NCBI GenBank assembly: GCA_029246545.1
Contig: JAQWMX010000005.1
Coordinates: 354,995-418,994 of the forward strand
Source: Gammaproteobacteria bacterium
GTDB lineage: Bacteria > Pseudomonadota > Gammaproteobacteria > Pseudomonadales > Pseudohongiellaceae
Reading direction: 5' to 3'
Length of the DNA: 64,000 bases
The translations under genes and the position numbers were made by a program. The notes under the pieces are model-generated. The model saw only the letters and a list, made by a program, of their open reading frames with translations. It was not told the DNA's origin and ran no database searches. How positions within the stretch are numbered: the stretch's first letter is position 1; each line of letters begins with the position of its first letter. Of this stretch, positions 30,511 to 43,630 are shown in pieces.

Positions 30511-32433
30511 ATGCAAGAGAATTTTGGTGTCATTGTAGTAGGAGGCGGCCATGCTGGAACAGAAGCAGCCCTTGCTGCTGCGCGTAAAGGCGTTTCTACT
30601 CTCTTAGTAAGTCATAATATAGAAACCTTAGGTCAGATGTCCTGTAATCCAGCAATTGGTGGAATTGGTAAAACTCACCTAGTTAAAGAAATAGACGCTT
30701 TAGGCGGGGCAATGGCTAGAGCAGCTGATAAGGCTGGTATTCAATTTCGAATATTAAATGCTAGTAAAGGTCCTGCGGTAAGGGCTACACGCGCTCAAGC
30801 AGATAGAGTTTTATACAAAGCTGCTATTCGAGAAATACTAGAAAACCAACCAAACCTTCAAATTTTTCAACAAGGGATTGATGATCTAATTATAGAGGGC
30901 GACAGTGTCCGAGGCGTAGTTACACAAATGGGTCAGAGCTTTTATGCTTCGCAAGTGGTGTTAACAACAGGGACCTTTTTAGGTGGAAAAATCCATATTG
31001 GACTAGAGAACTATGCTGGAGGCCGTGCTGGAGATGAACCATCGATAGCGTTAGCACATCGCCTTAGAGAGTTACCTTTTCGAGTTGGCAGGTTAAAAAC
31101 TGGCACCCCGCCCAGAATAGATGCACGCAGTGTTAATTTTGACTTAATGCAAGAACAACCGGGTGACGACCCTTTACCTGTGATGTCTTATCTCGGGAAA
31201 GTAGAAGAGCATCCTCAACAAGTTAGTTGTTATATCACTGCTACTAATGAACGCTGTCATGAAATTATCCGAGAAGGCCTGAAATATTCACCTATGTATA
31301 CCGGAGAAATTGAAGGTGTTGGGCCTCGATACTGTCCTTCGATTGAAGACAAAGTAGTACGTTTTTCTGATCGCAACAGCCATCAAATTTTTGTAGAACC
31401 CGAAGGCTTACGCACGCATGAGTTATATCCAAATGGAATTTCAACCAGCTTACCTTTTGAAGTGCAAAAGCAACTTATTGCTGAAATTAAAGGTTTTGAA
31501 AATGCACACATTATTCGCCCGGGTTATGCTATCGAATATGATTATTTTGATCCTAGGGATTTAAAATATTCATTAGAAACAAAATTTATTAATGGCTTGT
31601 ATTTTGCTGGTCAGATTAACGGAACTACGGGCTATGAAGAAGCTGGAGCACAGGGGCTTTTGGCAGGTATCAATGCAGCATTAGCTGCGCAAGAAAAGGA
31701 TTATTGGTGTCCTGGCAGAGATCAAGCATATCTGGGCGTTTTAGTAGATGATCTGATTTCACAAGGCACGCAAGAGCCTTACCGAATGTTTACTAGTCGA
31801 GCAGAATACCGGTTAATGTTACGCCAGGATAATGCTGACTTACGTTTAACTGAGAAAGGTAGAGAGTTGGGCTTAGTTAATGATGAACGCTGGCAATCTT
31901 TTCAAATTAAAAGCGAGGCAGTCGCAAAAGAAGAAGCACGCTTACGGCAAACATGGGTTCAATCAAACTCAGCATTAGCGGTAAGCATTAATCAGCTTTT
32001 AGAGAAACCTTTAAGTCGAGAGTACACACTAGCTGATATTCTGGCGAGGCCTGGCGTCACTATTGATAAATTAAACCAAGCATGTGTTGACCTTGCTTTA
32101 CTTGAACAAGAGCCTAAAGCAGAAGTGAGCGAGCAAGTAGAAATTACAATTAAATATCAAGGTTATATAAACCGCCAACAAAATGAAATCGAAAAATTAA
32201 AAAACCAGGAGCATGCAATCTTACCAGCGGATTTCGATTATGGTTCTATCTCTGGATTATCTAATGAGTTAAAACAGAAGCTTTCAGAAGCACGGCCAGA
32301 CACTGTTGGTAAGGCATCTAGAATACCAGGAATAACCCCTGCAGCGATTTCTCTTTTGCTTATTTATTTAAAGAAGCACCATGCTTTGAAGAAAGGTTTT
32401 GTTAAATCGGAAAAAGTAACACAAACTGCCTAA
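30511..32433 (+). CDS. mnmG: tRNA uridine-5-carboxymethylaminomethyl(34) synthesis enzyme MnmG
   Basis: FAD-dependent partner of MnmE in wobble-uridine modification (GidA). The 640-residue product starts with the FAD-binding turn [21 protein letters not shown] and includes [71 protein letters not shown], the second nucleotide-binding segment [17 protein letters not shown], and a C-terminal helical domain. It overlaps rsmG by one base, so the two are translationally coupled. Confidence 0.97.
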   Translation: MQENFGVIVVGGGHAGTEAALAAARKGVSTLLVSHNIETLGQMSCNPAIGGIGKTHLVKEIDALGGAMARAADKAGIQFRILNASKGPAVRATRAQADRVLYKAAIREILENQPNLQIFQQGIDDLIIEGDSVRGVVTQMGQSFYASQVVLTTGTFLGGKIHIGLENYAGGRAGDEPSIALAHRLRELPFRVGRLKTGTPPRIDARSVNFDLMQEQPGDDPLPVMSYLGKVEEHPQQVSCYITATNERCHEIIREGLKYSPMYTGEIEGVGPRYCPSIEDKVVRFSDRNSHQIFVEPEGLRTHELYPNGISTSLPFEVQKQLIAEIKGFENAHIIRPGYAIEYDYFDPRDLKYSLETKFINGLYFAGQINGTTGYEEAGAQGLLAGINAALAAQEKDYWCPGRDQAYLGVLVDDLISQGTQEPYRMFTSRAEYRLMLRQDNADLRLTEKGRELGLVNDERWQSFQIKSEAVAKEEARLRQTWVQSNSALAVSINQLLEKPLSREYTLADILARPGVTIDKLNQACVDLALLEQEPKAEVSEQVEITIKYQGYINRQQNEIEKLKNQEHAILPADFDYGSISGLSNELKQKLSEARPDTVGKASRIPGITPAAISLLLIYLKKHHALKKGFVKSEKVTQTA

Positions 32434-33083
32434 TGAGCGTTTTTTCGGAAGAACAAAAAGATTTATTAAGCGGGGTTTTAGAAGCAGGAATTAAGCAGCT
32501 TAATTTAAAAATAGATCTACAAAAACAAGAACTTTTATTGGCCTATCTAGAACAACTGGTAAAATGGAATAAAGCCTATAACCTTTCTGGAATTAAAGAG
32601 CCTGAACGCATGCTTTCGCTTCACATCCTAGATAGTTTGAGCGTCCTTCCGTTTATTAACGAAAATTCAGTGTTAGATGTTGGCGCAGGAGCGGGTCTTC
32701 CAGGTATACCATTAGCGATTTGTAATCCAAACAAAGAAATAAGCTTGATAGATAGTGTCGGGAAAAAAACACGCTTTCTTTTTCAAGTAAGCTCTCAGTT
32801 AAATATAAAAAATGTTGCTGTTATTAACGACAGGGTAGAAAACTATCGAAGCGAGCAAAGCTTTGATATTGTTATTAGTAGGGCTTACTCTTCATTATCT
32901 CAGTTTGTAGCTCAGACTCGACATTTACTCGGAGAAAAGAGTAAGCTGCTGGCAATGAAAGGGCTTTACCCGCAAGCAGAAATAAACGACCTGCCAGATG
33001 ATTTTAAACTTCTCAATGCACATGAACTGCAAATACCCGGCGAAGCAGGAGCTAGACATTTGCTGGAATTAACTAAGGTTTAA
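32433..33083 (+). CDS. rsmG: 16S rRNA m7G527 methyltransferase RsmG
   Basis: SAM-dependent methyltransferase (GidB) that modifies G527 of 16S rRNA; loss gives low-level streptomycin resistance in other bacteria. The 216-residue protein contains KWNKAYNLSGIKEPERML, HILDSL, the SAM motif VLDVGAGAGLPGIPLAI, LIDSVGKKTRFLFQV, and ISRAYSSLSQFV. Its ATG overlaps the mnmG stop (TAATG). It is followed 14 bases later by parA, the standard order mnmG-rsmG-parA-parB. Confidence 0.96.
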   Translation: MSVFSEEQKDLLSGVLEAGIKQLNLKIDLQKQELLLAYLEQLVKWNKAYNLSGIKEPERMLSLHILDSLSVLPFINENSVLDVGAGAGLPGIPLAICNPNKEISLIDSVGKKTRFLFQVSSQLNIKNVAVINDRVENYRSEQSFDIVISRAYSSLSQFVAQTRHLLGEKSKLLAMKGLYPQAEINDLPDDFKLLNAHELQIPGEAGARHLLELTKV

Positions 33084-33097
33084 GAAAGCCCAATAGA

Positions 33098-33898
33098 ATG
33101 ACAAGAATTATTGCTATTGCAAACCAGAAAGGCGGTGTAGGTAAAACCACCACCACAATAAATCTAGCTGCTTCATTGGCTCGAGCGGGCCGCAATGTTT
33201 TACTAATAGACCTTGATCCGCAGGGTAATGCCACTATGGGAAGCGGCATAGAAAAGACTGAATTAGAATGTTCTGTTTATGATTTATTGACAGATCAAGC
33301 AGATTTTTCTGACGTGGTTACCTATGCTGATAAGGCAGGCTATGAAATTTTACCTGCAAATGCTGATCTTACTGCCGCTGAAGTAGCCTTGCTTCATACA
33401 GAAGAAAAAGAACTTATATTGAAAAGAATACTAGAGGAAAATAAAGATCAATTTGAGTTTGTCTTGATAGATTGTCCGCCATCTTTAAACATGCTCACTG
33501 TAAATGCTCTAGTTGCAGCAGACAGTGTGCTGATAACAATGCAGTGTGAATACTATGCATTGGAAGGGTTAACAGCCTTAACTGAAACAATTCAAGCGAT
33601 AACTGATAGATATAACCCGGACCTAGAATTAGAAGGTATTTTACGCACCATGTATGATCCGAGAAATCGTTTAACCCTTGATGTTTCCGAGCAATTAAAA
33701 GAACATTTTGGGAATAAGGTTTACCGCACGGTTATACCACGAAACATCCGTTTAGCTGAGGCGCCGAGTTATGGCTTACCTGTGATGGTTTATGATAAGT
33801 CTTCAAGAGGGGCTTTGGCATATATTGCCTTAGCAGGAGAAATTCTTCGTCAATATGCCCAAGAAGAGAATCAGAAAAAGCATGAGCAAAAACATTAA
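33098..33898 (+). CDS. parA: Chromosome partitioning ATPase ParA (Soj)
   Basis: Walker-type ATPase that binds the nucleoid and moves ParB-parS complexes. The 266-residue protein has the deviant Walker A motif ANQKGGVGKTTTTINLAASLA at the very start with the signature lysine, DLDPQGNATMGSGI, the Walker B-like VLIDCPPSLNMLTVNAL, and a C-terminal IPRNIRLAEAPSYGLPV. The lack of an N-terminal helix-turn-helix domain marks it as the chromosomal type. Its likely targets are the two parS sites in recF. Confidence 0.97.
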   Translation: MTRIIAIANQKGGVGKTTTTINLAASLARAGRNVLLIDLDPQGNATMGSGIEKTELECSVYDLLTDQADFSDVVTYADKAGYEILPANADLTAAEVALLHTEEKELILKRILEENKDQFEFVLIDCPPSLNMLTVNALVAADSVLITMQCEYYALEGLTALTETIQAITDRYNPDLELEGILRTMYDPRNRLTLDVSEQLKEHFGNKVYRTVIPRNIRLAEAPSYGLPVMVYDKSSRGALAYIALAGEILRQYAQEENQKKHEQKH

Positions 33899-33910
33899 AA
33901 GAGTAAAGAT

Positions 33911-34819
33911 ATGGCTTTAAAAAAACGCGGTTTGGGCCGAGGCTTAGATGCCTTATTAGGCGCCCAGTCAAAACAAGCAAAAACAGAACTAGAAACCATA
34001 AACAATGCGAATGAAACCATTCCTGTATTGATAGATTCTACTAGTGGAGATTTAAAGAATCTGCCAATAGAACTGATCCAGCCCGGAAAATACCAGCCAC
34101 GTCTGGATATGCACCCAGAAAGCTTAGAGGAGTTATCCGCATCAATTAAAGCGCAAGGCTTAATGCAACCAATAGTGGTTCGGCCAATAAGTAGCAGCAA
34201 GTATGAAATCATTGCTGGTGAGCGGCGCTGGCGCGCTTGCCAAATGGCAGGACTTGATTCAATTCCTGTCATTATCAAAGATGTGCCAGATGACACCGCG
34301 ATAGCGATGGCATTAATTGAGAATATTCAACGCGAAGATCTTAACCCCATTGAAGAAGCTACAGCACTTAAACGCCTGCAGGATGAATTTGAGCTAACTC
34401 AACAAGAGGTGGCAGATGCTGTTGGAAAATCTAGAACAACTGTCACCAATTTGATTCGCTTAATGAGCTTAAATCCTGATGTTCGAATATCCTTAGAACA
34501 TGGCGATTTGGAAATGGGACACGCCAGAGCTTTATTGGCCTTAAATGGAGAAAATCAAACCAAAGCTGCAAAAACCGTTATTGGCAAAGGCATGTCTGTT
34601 CGCCAAACTGAAGCCTTGGTGAGACGGCTGCAGAAAACACCTAAAAACAAATCAGGAAAAACAGGTTTAGACCCAGATATTAGGCAACTTCAAGATGGTC
34701 TTTCTGAAAAGCTAGGCGCTGAAGTGTTGATTCAACATACAGCTAAAGGTAAAGGGAAAGTTATTCTTAAATACGGATCCTTAGATCAACTGGACGGTAT
34801 TCTTAATCATATTAAGTAA
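33911..34819 (+). CDS. parB: Chromosome partitioning protein ParB (Spo0J)
   Basis: CTP-binding clamp protein that loads at parS and spreads. The 302-residue product begins with the conserved KKRGLGRGLDALLG, has the CTP-binding region PIELIQPGKYQPR, GLMQPIVVRP and the GERRWRACQMAG box, ALIENIQREDLNPIEEA, a helix-turn-helix at LTQQEVADAVGKSRTTVTNLIRLM that would read parS, and a C-terminal dimerisation domain. It is 12 bases after parA, and the matching parS sites occur at 21809 and 22439. Confidence 0.97.
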   Translation: MALKKRGLGRGLDALLGAQSKQAKTELETINNANETIPVLIDSTSGDLKNLPIELIQPGKYQPRLDMHPESLEELSASIKAQGLMQPIVVRPISSSKYEIIAGERRWRACQMAGLDSIPVIIKDVPDDTAIAMALIENIQREDLNPIEEATALKRLQDEFELTQQEVADAVGKSRTTVTNLIRLMSLNPDVRISLEHGDLEMGHARALLALNGENQTKAAKTVIGKGMSVRQTEALVRRLQKTPKNKSGKTGLDPDIRQLQDGLSEKLGAEVLIQHTAKGKGKVILKYGSLDQLDGILNHIK

Positions 34820-34833
34820 TTGCCTTCTTGTTA

Positions 34834-34862
34834 TTGCCTGTCGACATTAAAATCTTTATAAT
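34834..34862 (+). promoter_or_regulatory. Predicted sigma70 promoter of the atp operon
   Basis: TTGCCT at 34834-34839 and a perfect TATAAT at 34857-34862 are spaced by 17 bases, in the gap between parB and atpI and 39 bases upstream of the atpI start. This is the best-scoring promoter I see in the window and suits a strongly expressed operon. Confidence 0.7.
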
Positions 34863-34901
34863 CCGCCTCGTCGAAAAACACCGAAGCATTTATACGCCAG
34901 G

Positions 34902-35312
34902 ATGAGCAAGACAGAAGAGCCTACACCTATTGTAGCCAACCTCAAAGCTCCTCCGATTTACAAGATATTTGTTACTCAGTCTATCGCCACTTTAATAGCG
35001 GCGTTGAGTGCCTTTGTTTTGTTTGACCTTGTCACAGGGTGTTCTGTATTTCTTGGTGGAATGACAAGCACTCTGCCAAATGCTTATTTTGCGATTAAGG
35101 CCTTTAGATACAGGGGTGCTAGGCAAATAGCACAAGCTGTAAAGTCGTTTTACGCGGGAGAAAGCGGGAAAATGATTATTACAGCAGTGATGTTTGCTAT
35201 GGTGTTTGCTGGCGTTAAGCCCTTGAATGAACTGGCAGTAATAATTAGTTATATTTTAATCTTAATAAGTGGCTTAATTGCTACAGCAACCCTAGGGTTA
35301 AAAAAGAATTAA
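34902..35312 (+). CDS. atpI: ATP synthase accessory protein AtpI
   Basis: Small membrane protein that helps assemble the c-ring and is usually the first gene of the atp operon. The 136-residue product has four hydrophobic helices, with SIATLIAALSAFVLFDLVTG, then the conserved FLGGMTSTLPNAYFAIKAFRYRGARQI segment. Start ATG at 34902. Sequence is family-like, though AtpI proteins vary widely; the position next to atpB makes the call safe. Confidence 0.9.
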   Translation: MSKTEEPTPIVANLKAPPIYKIFVTQSIATLIAALSAFVLFDLVTGCSVFLGGMTSTLPNAYFAIKAFRYRGARQIAQAVKSFYAGESGKMIITAVMFAMVFAGVKPLNELAVIISYILILISGLIATATLGLKKN

Positions 35313-35371
35313 AATCTTAGAAAATGCTGCCAAAAGACACTAAAAGTATTTAAAAACAGGGAAAACGCTAG

Positions 35372-36235
<864 letters not shown>

Positions 36236-36290
36236 TAAGCAACACTGTAAATTTAATAGAAACGTTTTTAACATTAGGCAAGTCCTTTAA

Positions 36291-36575
<285 letters not shown>

Positions 36576-36613
36576 AGCAAACAGAAAACGTAAGTTAAGC
36601 AAGAGGTATAACC

Positions 36614-37084
36614 GTGAATATCAATGCAACTTTGTTTGGTCAGATGATAGCCTTCGCATTCTTCGTGTGGTTTTGCATGAAATATGTGTGGCCACCATTG
36701 ACTGCTGCATTGTCAGAAAGGCAGAAAAGAATTGCTGATGGCCTGGAAGCAGCAGATAAGGCAGGTAAAGATCTAGAGCAGGCACAAGAGAGGGTTGCTG
36801 AGCAGCTTAAAGAAGCTAAGACACAAGCAGCCGGCATAATAGATCAGGCGAATAAACGTTCTACTCAGATTGTTGAAGAAGCTAAGAATCAAGGTAGAGA
36901 AGAGGGCCAGCGTATGATTACTGGCGCTCAGGCTGAGATTGAACAAGAGATAAACAGGGCTAAAGAGCAACTTCGAGAGCAAGTAGCAAGTATAGCTATT
37001 GCTGGCGCAGAAAAAATTCTAGAAGCATCAATTGATGAATCTGCTCACGCTAAAATAACTGAAAAACTGGCTGAGAGTCTGTAA
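36614..37084 (+). CDS. atpF: F1Fo ATP synthase subunit b
   Basis: Peripheral stalk subunit, a membrane-anchored dimeric coiled coil. The 156-residue product has one N-terminal helix ([22 protein letters not shown], in outline) and then a long charged, alanine- and glutamate-rich helix with repeats of [20 protein letters not shown] type. Length is the E. coli standard. The start is a GTG at 36614 preceded by AAGAGGT. Confidence 0.96.
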   Translation: MNINATLFGQMIAFAFFVWFCMKYVWPPLTAALSERQKRIADGLEAADKAGKDLEQAQERVAEQLKEAKTQAAGIIDQANKRSTQIVEEAKNQGREEGQRMITGAQAEIEQEINRAKEQLREQVASIAIAGAEKILEASIDESAHAKITEKLAESL

Positions 37085-37100
37085 CGGGAAGCAAGCGAAT

Positions 37101-37637
37101 ATGGCCGAGCTCACAACTTTAGCAAGACCCTACGCAAAAGCTGCTTTTGAAGTAGCCGCTTTTGCTGATAGCTTGCAAACCTGGTCCGGCATGCTGTCAC
37201 AAGTAGCGAATGTTGTCAGCAATAAGAATGTTTCAGAGCTTTTAGCTAAACCATCATTGACTGGGGAAAGTCAGGCGAAAATTGTTATTGATATTTGCGG
37301 CGATGAAATAAATGTCCAAGTGCAAAATTTTGTCACCGTTCTATCTGAAAATAAGCGCCTTTCGTTGCTGCCAGAAATTGTTGGCTTATTTGATATTTTG
37401 AAAGCCGAACAGGAAAAAACTGTTGATGTTGAAATCAGTACGGCATTTGCCCTTATTGATGAAACAGAGAAGAAGCTGGCTGAAGCAATAAAAGCAAAAT
37501 TGAACAGGGATGTAAAAATACACAGCCAAATTGATAAAAATTTAATCGGCGGCATAGTGATTCGTGCTGGTGATTTGGTAATTGATGACTCCGTGCGTGG
37601 CAAACTGCATAAACTCGCGGAAGCAATGGGCTCCTAG
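37101..37637 (+). CDS. atpH: F1Fo ATP synthase subunit delta
   Basis: Connects the peripheral stalk to the top of F1. The 178-residue product has the conserved start TLARPYAKAAFEVA and the C-terminal VEISTAFALIDETEKKLAEAI, then IDKNLIGGIVIRAGDLVIDDSVRGKL, typical of OSCP/delta. It lies 16 bases after atpF and 49 before atpA. Confidence 0.96.
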   Translation: MAELTTLARPYAKAAFEVAAFADSLQTWSGMLSQVANVVSNKNVSELLAKPSLTGESQAKIVIDICGDEINVQVQNFVTVLSENKRLSLLPEIVGLFDILKAEQEKTVDVEISTAFALIDETEKKLAEAIKAKLNRDVKIHSQIDKNLIGGIVIRAGDLVIDDSVRGKLHKLAEAMGS

Positions 37638-37686
37638 TTAATAAATAGCCGAATAAGCAGCCGGGTAAAAGGTCGAGGAAAATAGA

Positions 37687-39231
37687 ATGCAACAACTGAA
37701 TCCTTCAGAAATAAGTGAAATTATTAAACAGCGGATCGATAAGCTGGATGTTTCTGCGCAAGCGCAAAATGAAGGCACTATCGTGTCCGTCTCTGACGGT
37801 ATTATCCGTATTCATGGTCTTGCCGACGTAATGTACGGGGAAATGATTGAATTTGAAGGCGGCCTTTATGGCATGGCGCTTAACTTAGAGCGCGACTCTG
37901 TTGGCGCAGTTGTTCTAGGTGATTACCAAAGCCTGGCCGAAGGTCAAACTTGCCGTTGCACTAAACGAATTCTAGAGGTTCCCGTTGGCCCTGAGCTAGA
38001 AGGCCGTGTTGTTGATGCGCTGGGTAACCCAATTGATGGTAAAGGCCCCATTAACGCAAAACAAACTGATGCTGTTGAAAAAGTTGCACCAGGTGTAATC
38101 GCCCGTCAAGGAGTTGCGCAACCAGTCCAAACCGGCTTGAAAGCTATCGATGCTATGGTGCCAATCGGGCGCGGACAGCGAGAGTTAATTATTGGAGACA
38201 GGCAGGTTGGTAAAACCGCGGTTGCTGTTGATGCCATTATTAATCAGAAAGGCACAGGCGTTAAATGTATTTATGTGGCTATTGGGCAGAAACAGTCTTC
38301 TATTGCGTCAGTGGTTAGAAAGCTAGAAGAGCATGGCGCTATGGACCATACCATTGTGGTTGCTGCAGGCGCTTCAGACCCAGCTGCGATGCAGTTTATT
38401 GCCCCATATTCTGGCTGCACTATGGGCGAGTATTACAGAGATAGAGGCCAAGACGCTCTGATTATTTATGATGACCTGACTAAGCAGGCATGGGCATATC
38501 GCCAAATTTCATTGTTGTTACGTCGACCACCAGGCCGTGAAGCGTATCCTGGAGATGTGTTCTATTTGCATTCACGCCTACTTGAAAGAGCGGCTCGTGT
38601 AAGCGCAGAACATGTAGGAAAAATTACAAATGGCGATGTTAAGGGCCAAACAGGCTCACTAACCGCATTGCCTATTATTGAAACTCAGGCCGGAGACGTA
38701 AGTGCGTTCGTACCTACCAATGTAATCTCTATTACCGATGGCCAGATATTCCTGGAAACCTCGTTGTTTAATGCAGGAGTTCGCCCAGCTATGAATGCTG
38801 GCGTTTCAGTATCTCGAGTAGGCGGTGCGGCTCAGACTAAAATTATTAAAAAGCTAGGTGGTGGTATTCGTCTAGCGCTAGCACAATATCGAGAGTTAGC
38901 GGCTTTCGCTCAATTTGCCTCAGACCTTGATGATGCTACCCGTGATCAGCTAGAACACGGTCAGCGTGTAACAGAGCTGATGAAGCAGGCGCAATATTCA
39001 CCACAGTCAGTAGCAGAAATGGGTGTCGTGCTTTATGCAGCAAACGAAGGTTATTTGAAAGAAATAGAGATCAATAAAATTGGCGATTTTGAATCTGCTC
39101 TTTTATCTTATATGAATAGTGAAAATGCTGACCTGATGAATGGAATCAATGAAACTGGTGATTATAGTGATGATATTGAAGCAAAATTCAAAGCTGCACT
39201 AGATAAGTTTATAGAAACTCAAACCTGGTAA
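37687..39231 (+). CDS. atpA: F1Fo ATP synthase subunit alpha
   Basis: Non-catalytic nucleotide-binding subunit of F1. The 514-residue protein has the N-terminal membrane-proximal helix [18 protein letters not shown], the P-loop [17 protein letters not shown] near residue 170, [13 protein letters not shown], the [22 protein letters not shown]alker B region, [25 protein letters not shown], and [14 protein letters not shown] [13 protein letters not shown]. Length is normal. Confidence 0.98.
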   Translation: MQQLNPSEISEIIKQRIDKLDVSAQAQNEGTIVSVSDGIIRIHGLADVMYGEMIEFEGGLYGMALNLERDSVGAVVLGDYQSLAEGQTCRCTKRILEVPVGPELEGRVVDALGNPIDGKGPINAKQTDAVEKVAPGVIARQGVAQPVQTGLKAIDAMVPIGRGQRELIIGDRQVGKTAVAVDAIINQKGTGVKCIYVAIGQKQSSIASVVRKLEEHGAMDHTIVVAAGASDPAAMQFIAPYSGCTMGEYYRDRGQDALIIYDDLTKQAWAYRQISLLLRRPPGREAYPGDVFYLHSRLLERAARVSAEHVGKITNGDVKGQTGSLTALPIIETQAGDVSAFVPTNVISITDGQIFLETSLFNAGVRPAMNAGVSVSRVGGAAQTKIIKKLGGGIRLALAQYRELAAFAQFASDLDDATRDQLEHGQRVTELMKQAQYSPQSVAEMGVVLYAANEGYLKEIEINKIGDFESALLSYMNSENADLMNGINETGDYSDDIEAKFKAALDKFIETQTW

Positions 39232-39237
39232 ATATTA

Positions 39238-40098
39238 ATGGCTGCCGGAAAAGAAATACGCAACCAGATTGGGAGTATTAAGAATACTCAAAAGATCACC
39301 AGCGCTATGGAGATGGTCGCTGCGAGCAAAATGCGTAAAGCGCAGGACCGCATGCAATTGGGCAAACCTTATGCCACGAATATTCGAAATGTGGTCAGTC
39401 ATATTGCAGCATCTTCGGCAGAGTATAGACACATCTTTATGGAAGAGCGTGAAGTTAAGCGCATAGGCTATATCGTAGTATCAACAGATCGAGGCCTTTG
39501 TGGCGGGCTAAACATTAATTTATTTAAAGCGATGATTAAGTCTATGAAAGCCTGGCATGATGAAGGCGCTGAAGTTGATATTTGCACGGTTGGCTCAAAA
39601 GGCTCAGCTTTTTTTAATAGTTATGGAGGCAATGTTATAGCGGCTGTTCGAAACTTAGGCGATAGGCCAACAGCCGAAGATGTTGTCGGAGCTGTAAAAG
39701 TGATGCTAGACAGTTTCGGCTCAGGCGAAATAGATAAGCTTTTTTTGGTTGGCAACGAATTTGTTAACACCATGACGCAGACGCCAACCATTCATCAGCT
39801 ATTGCCATTAAACCCGGCAGAAGATGAAGATATGAAGCACCATTGGGATTATTTATATGAGCCAGATGCTAAAGAATTATTGGACGGTCTACTGACTCGC
39901 TATATTGAGTCGCAGGTTTATCAAGCAGTGGTCGAGAACAATGCATGTGAACAGGCAGCCCGTATGATCGCGATGAAAAGCGCTACGGATAATGCTGGCG
40001 ACATTATTGATGAGCTTCAACTTATTTATAACAAAGCAAGACAAGCAGCAATTACACAAGAGCTGTCTGAAATAGTTAGCGGCGCAGCAGCCGTTTAG
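39238..40098 (+). CDS. atpG: F1Fo ATP synthase subunit gamma
   Basis: Central rotor shaft. The 286-residue product has the N-terminal helix [20 protein letters not shown] followed by [15 protein letters not shown], then [19 protein letters not shown], and the C-terminal helix [38 protein letters not shown] (in outline). It lies six bases after atpA. All features are standard. Confidence 0.97.
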   Translation: MAAGKEIRNQIGSIKNTQKITSAMEMVAASKMRKAQDRMQLGKPYATNIRNVVSHIAASSAEYRHIFMEEREVKRIGYIVVSTDRGLCGGLNINLFKAMIKSMKAWHDEGAEVDICTVGSKGSAFFNSYGGNVIAAVRNLGDRPTAEDVVGAVKVMLDSFGSGEIDKLFLVGNEFVNTMTQTPTIHQLLPLNPAEDEDMKHHWDYLYEPDAKELLDGLLTRYIESQVYQAVVENNACEQAARMIAMKSATDNAGDIIDELQLIYNKARQAAITQELSEIVSGAAAV

Positions 40099-40115
40099 AA
40101 AAAATAAAAGCGTAA

Positions 40116-41561
<1,446 letters not shown>

Positions 41562-41589
41562 GCTTGGTTTGAGTAACTAGAGAAATATT

Positions 41590-42015
41590 ATGGCAACATC
41601 TTTTCATTGTGATATCGCTAGTGCTGAAGATAGTATTTTTTCAGGCGAAGTTGAATCATTAGTTGCTGCCGGAAGCTTGGGCGATTTAGGCATTTATCCA
41701 GGCCATGCGCCATTATTGACGGCACTGATACCGGGACCGGTTAGAATTGTTATGGCCGGTGGCGATGAAGATATTTATTATGTATCTGGCGGATTTTTGG
41801 AAGTTCAGCCCGGGAAAGTTAATATTCTAGCCGATACTGCAATTCGTGCTAGTGATGTTGATGAAGCAACTGCGGAAAAAGCGCGTCAAGAAGCCGAAGC
41901 CGCAATAGCTAATCAAGATGCTGAATTTGAATACTCAAGAGCAGCATCTCAATTAGCTGAAGCAGCAGCTCAAATTCGAACAATTCAGCAGCTCCGCAAA
42001 AAGCTTGGTGGCTAA
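41590..42015 (+). CDS. atpC: F1Fo ATP synthase subunit epsilon
   Basis: Rotor subunit and inhibitor of ATP hydrolysis. The 141-residue product has a beta-sandwich N-terminal domain with [34 protein letters not shown], and [19 protein letters not shown], and a C-terminal two-helix part rich in alanine and glutamate. It closes the atp operon. I see no clear terminator behind it. Confidence 0.96.
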   Translation: MATSFHCDIASAEDSIFSGEVESLVAAGSLGDLGIYPGHAPLLTALIPGPVRIVMAGGDEDIYYVSGGFLEVQPGKVNILADTAIRASDVDEATAEKARQEAEAAIANQDAEFEYSRAASQLAEAAAQIRTIQQLRKKLGG

Positions 42016-42236
42016 AACCTAGCTCTAAAAAGTTACCTTTTATTGATTTTCAATATACGCAGTTAGCGCTTTAATAATTGCGTGTTTTGATTTCACATGC
42101 AAAAAATTAATAATCCTGATATTTATAATAATTAGATTAAAGAATAAGGATTGCAGCACTATTTTTTGCTATGCTGATGGCTCTAAAATCATTGATTCAA
42201 GTTTCAAGATCACCGGCATAGCGGGTAAAAATCTAA

Positions 42237-43604
42237 ATGTCTCTTAAATTAAATGTTGTTATTCTGGCTGCCGGCAAAGGCACCAGAATGTATTCTGAAA
42301 AACCTAAAGTGCTGCATGAATTGGCTGGCCTTAGTCTAGTAGAGCATGTTATTGCCGCGGCAAAAAATTTAAACCCCGAAAATATAACGTTAGTCGTTGG
42401 GCATCAGGCAGAAGATCTTGAGTCTCATCTTGCTGAAGGGGGATATAACTTTGTCTTACAAAAAGAGCAAAAAGGAACGGCACATGCTCTTGAACAGGCA
42501 TTACCATTTTTAGACGATAACGCTTATGCCATCATTCTATACGGAGATGTGCCTCTAACTAAAAAGGCCAGTCTGGAGGAACTTATCGCGCTTACAAATG
42601 AGTCCACCATGGCAGTTTTAACAAGCGTAGTAAAAGAGCCCCAAGGTTTAGGAAGAATTATTCGTGATGATGAAAACAATATAGAGTTTATAATTGAAGA
42701 AAAAGATGCAAACGAAAGACAAAAGCTTATAAAGGAAATTAATACAGGCATCATGGCTTTTCCTGTAAAAAAATTGAAAGATTGGCTGCCTTTAATTAAA
42801 AATAATAATTCACAAAATGAATTTTATTTGACGGATATTGTTAGTTTAGCTTTAGAAGATAAATGTCAGGTGAAAACCAGTTTTTGCACTTATGAGTATG
42901 AAGCCTATGGTGTTAATAATATGGTACAGCTGGCTGAATTAGAAAAAATATATCAACAAGAGCGCGCTTCTGAATATATGTTAAAAGGTGTAAAAATTTC
43001 TGACCCATCTCGGTTTGATCTGCGGGGAGAGGCGGAAATTTCTGCAGATGTAAAAATTGATATAAATGTAATTTTGGAAGGAAAGGTTAAAATTGAAAAA
43101 AATGTAAAAATCGGTGCAAATTGTATATTGAAAAATTGCACAATAAAACAGGGCTCAGAAATTTTTCCCAACACGATAATCGAAGATTCTTTTATAGGCG
43201 AATATTGCAATATTGGCCCTTTTGCCAGAATACGACCAGGTACAGAGCTTAAAGACCATGCAAAAATTGGCAATTTTGTTGAAACTAAAAAAACGATAAT
43301 AGGACAAGGGAGTAAGGTCAACCATTTGAGTTATGTAGGAGACAGTGAGCTGGGTGAGGGCGTTAATATAGGTGCCGGCACCATTACCTGCAATTACGAT
43401 GGGGTTAATAAATTTAAAACAACAATAGGCAACAATGTTTTTATTGGCTCAAATACAGCATTAGTCGCTCCTGTTATTGTTGGTAATGGCGCAACAGTTG
43501 GTGCAGGTTCGACAATTACAAAAGATGTAAAAGCAGACCAGTTGGCCCTAACTAGAAATAAACAAAATAATATTGATGGTTGGAAACGTCCAAGCAAGAA
43601 GTAA
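42237..43604 (+). CDS. glmU: Bifunctional GlmU: N-acetylglucosamine-1-phosphate uridyltransferase / glucosamine-1-phosphate acetyltransferase
   Basis: Makes UDP-GlcNAc for peptidoglycan and lipopolysaccharide. The 455-residue protein has the N-terminal nucleotidyltransferase signature VVILAAGKGTRMYSEKPKVLHELAG, QKEQKGTAHALEQA, LYGDVPL, NEFYLTDIV, and a C-terminal left-handed beta-helix with NFVETKKT, GEGVNIGAGTITCNYDGVNKF (in outline) and FIGSNTALVAPV. It lies 221 bases after atpC and 26 before glmS, the preceding enzyme of the same pathway. Confidence 0.97.
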   Translation: MSLKLNVVILAAGKGTRMYSEKPKVLHELAGLSLVEHVIAAAKNLNPENITLVVGHQAEDLESHLAEGGYNFVLQKEQKGTAHALEQALPFLDDNAYAIILYGDVPLTKKASLEELIALTNESTMAVLTSVVKEPQGLGRIIRDDENNIEFIIEEKDANERQKLIKEINTGIMAFPVKKLKDWLPLIKNNNSQNEFYLTDIVSLALEDKCQVKTSFCTYEYEAYGVNNMVQLAELEKIYQQERASEYMLKGVKISDPSRFDLRGEAEISADVKIDINVILEGKVKIEKNVKIGANCILKNCTIKQGSEIFPNTIIEDSFIGEYCNIGPFARIRPGTELKDHAKIGNFVETKKTIIGQGSKVNHLSYVGDSELGEGVNIGAGTITCNYDGVNKFKTTIGNNVFIGSNTALVAPVIVGNGATVGAGSTITKDVKADQLALTRNKQNNIDGWKRPSKK

Positions 43605-43630
43605 AACGGGAATTGTATGAGCGATAGAAT

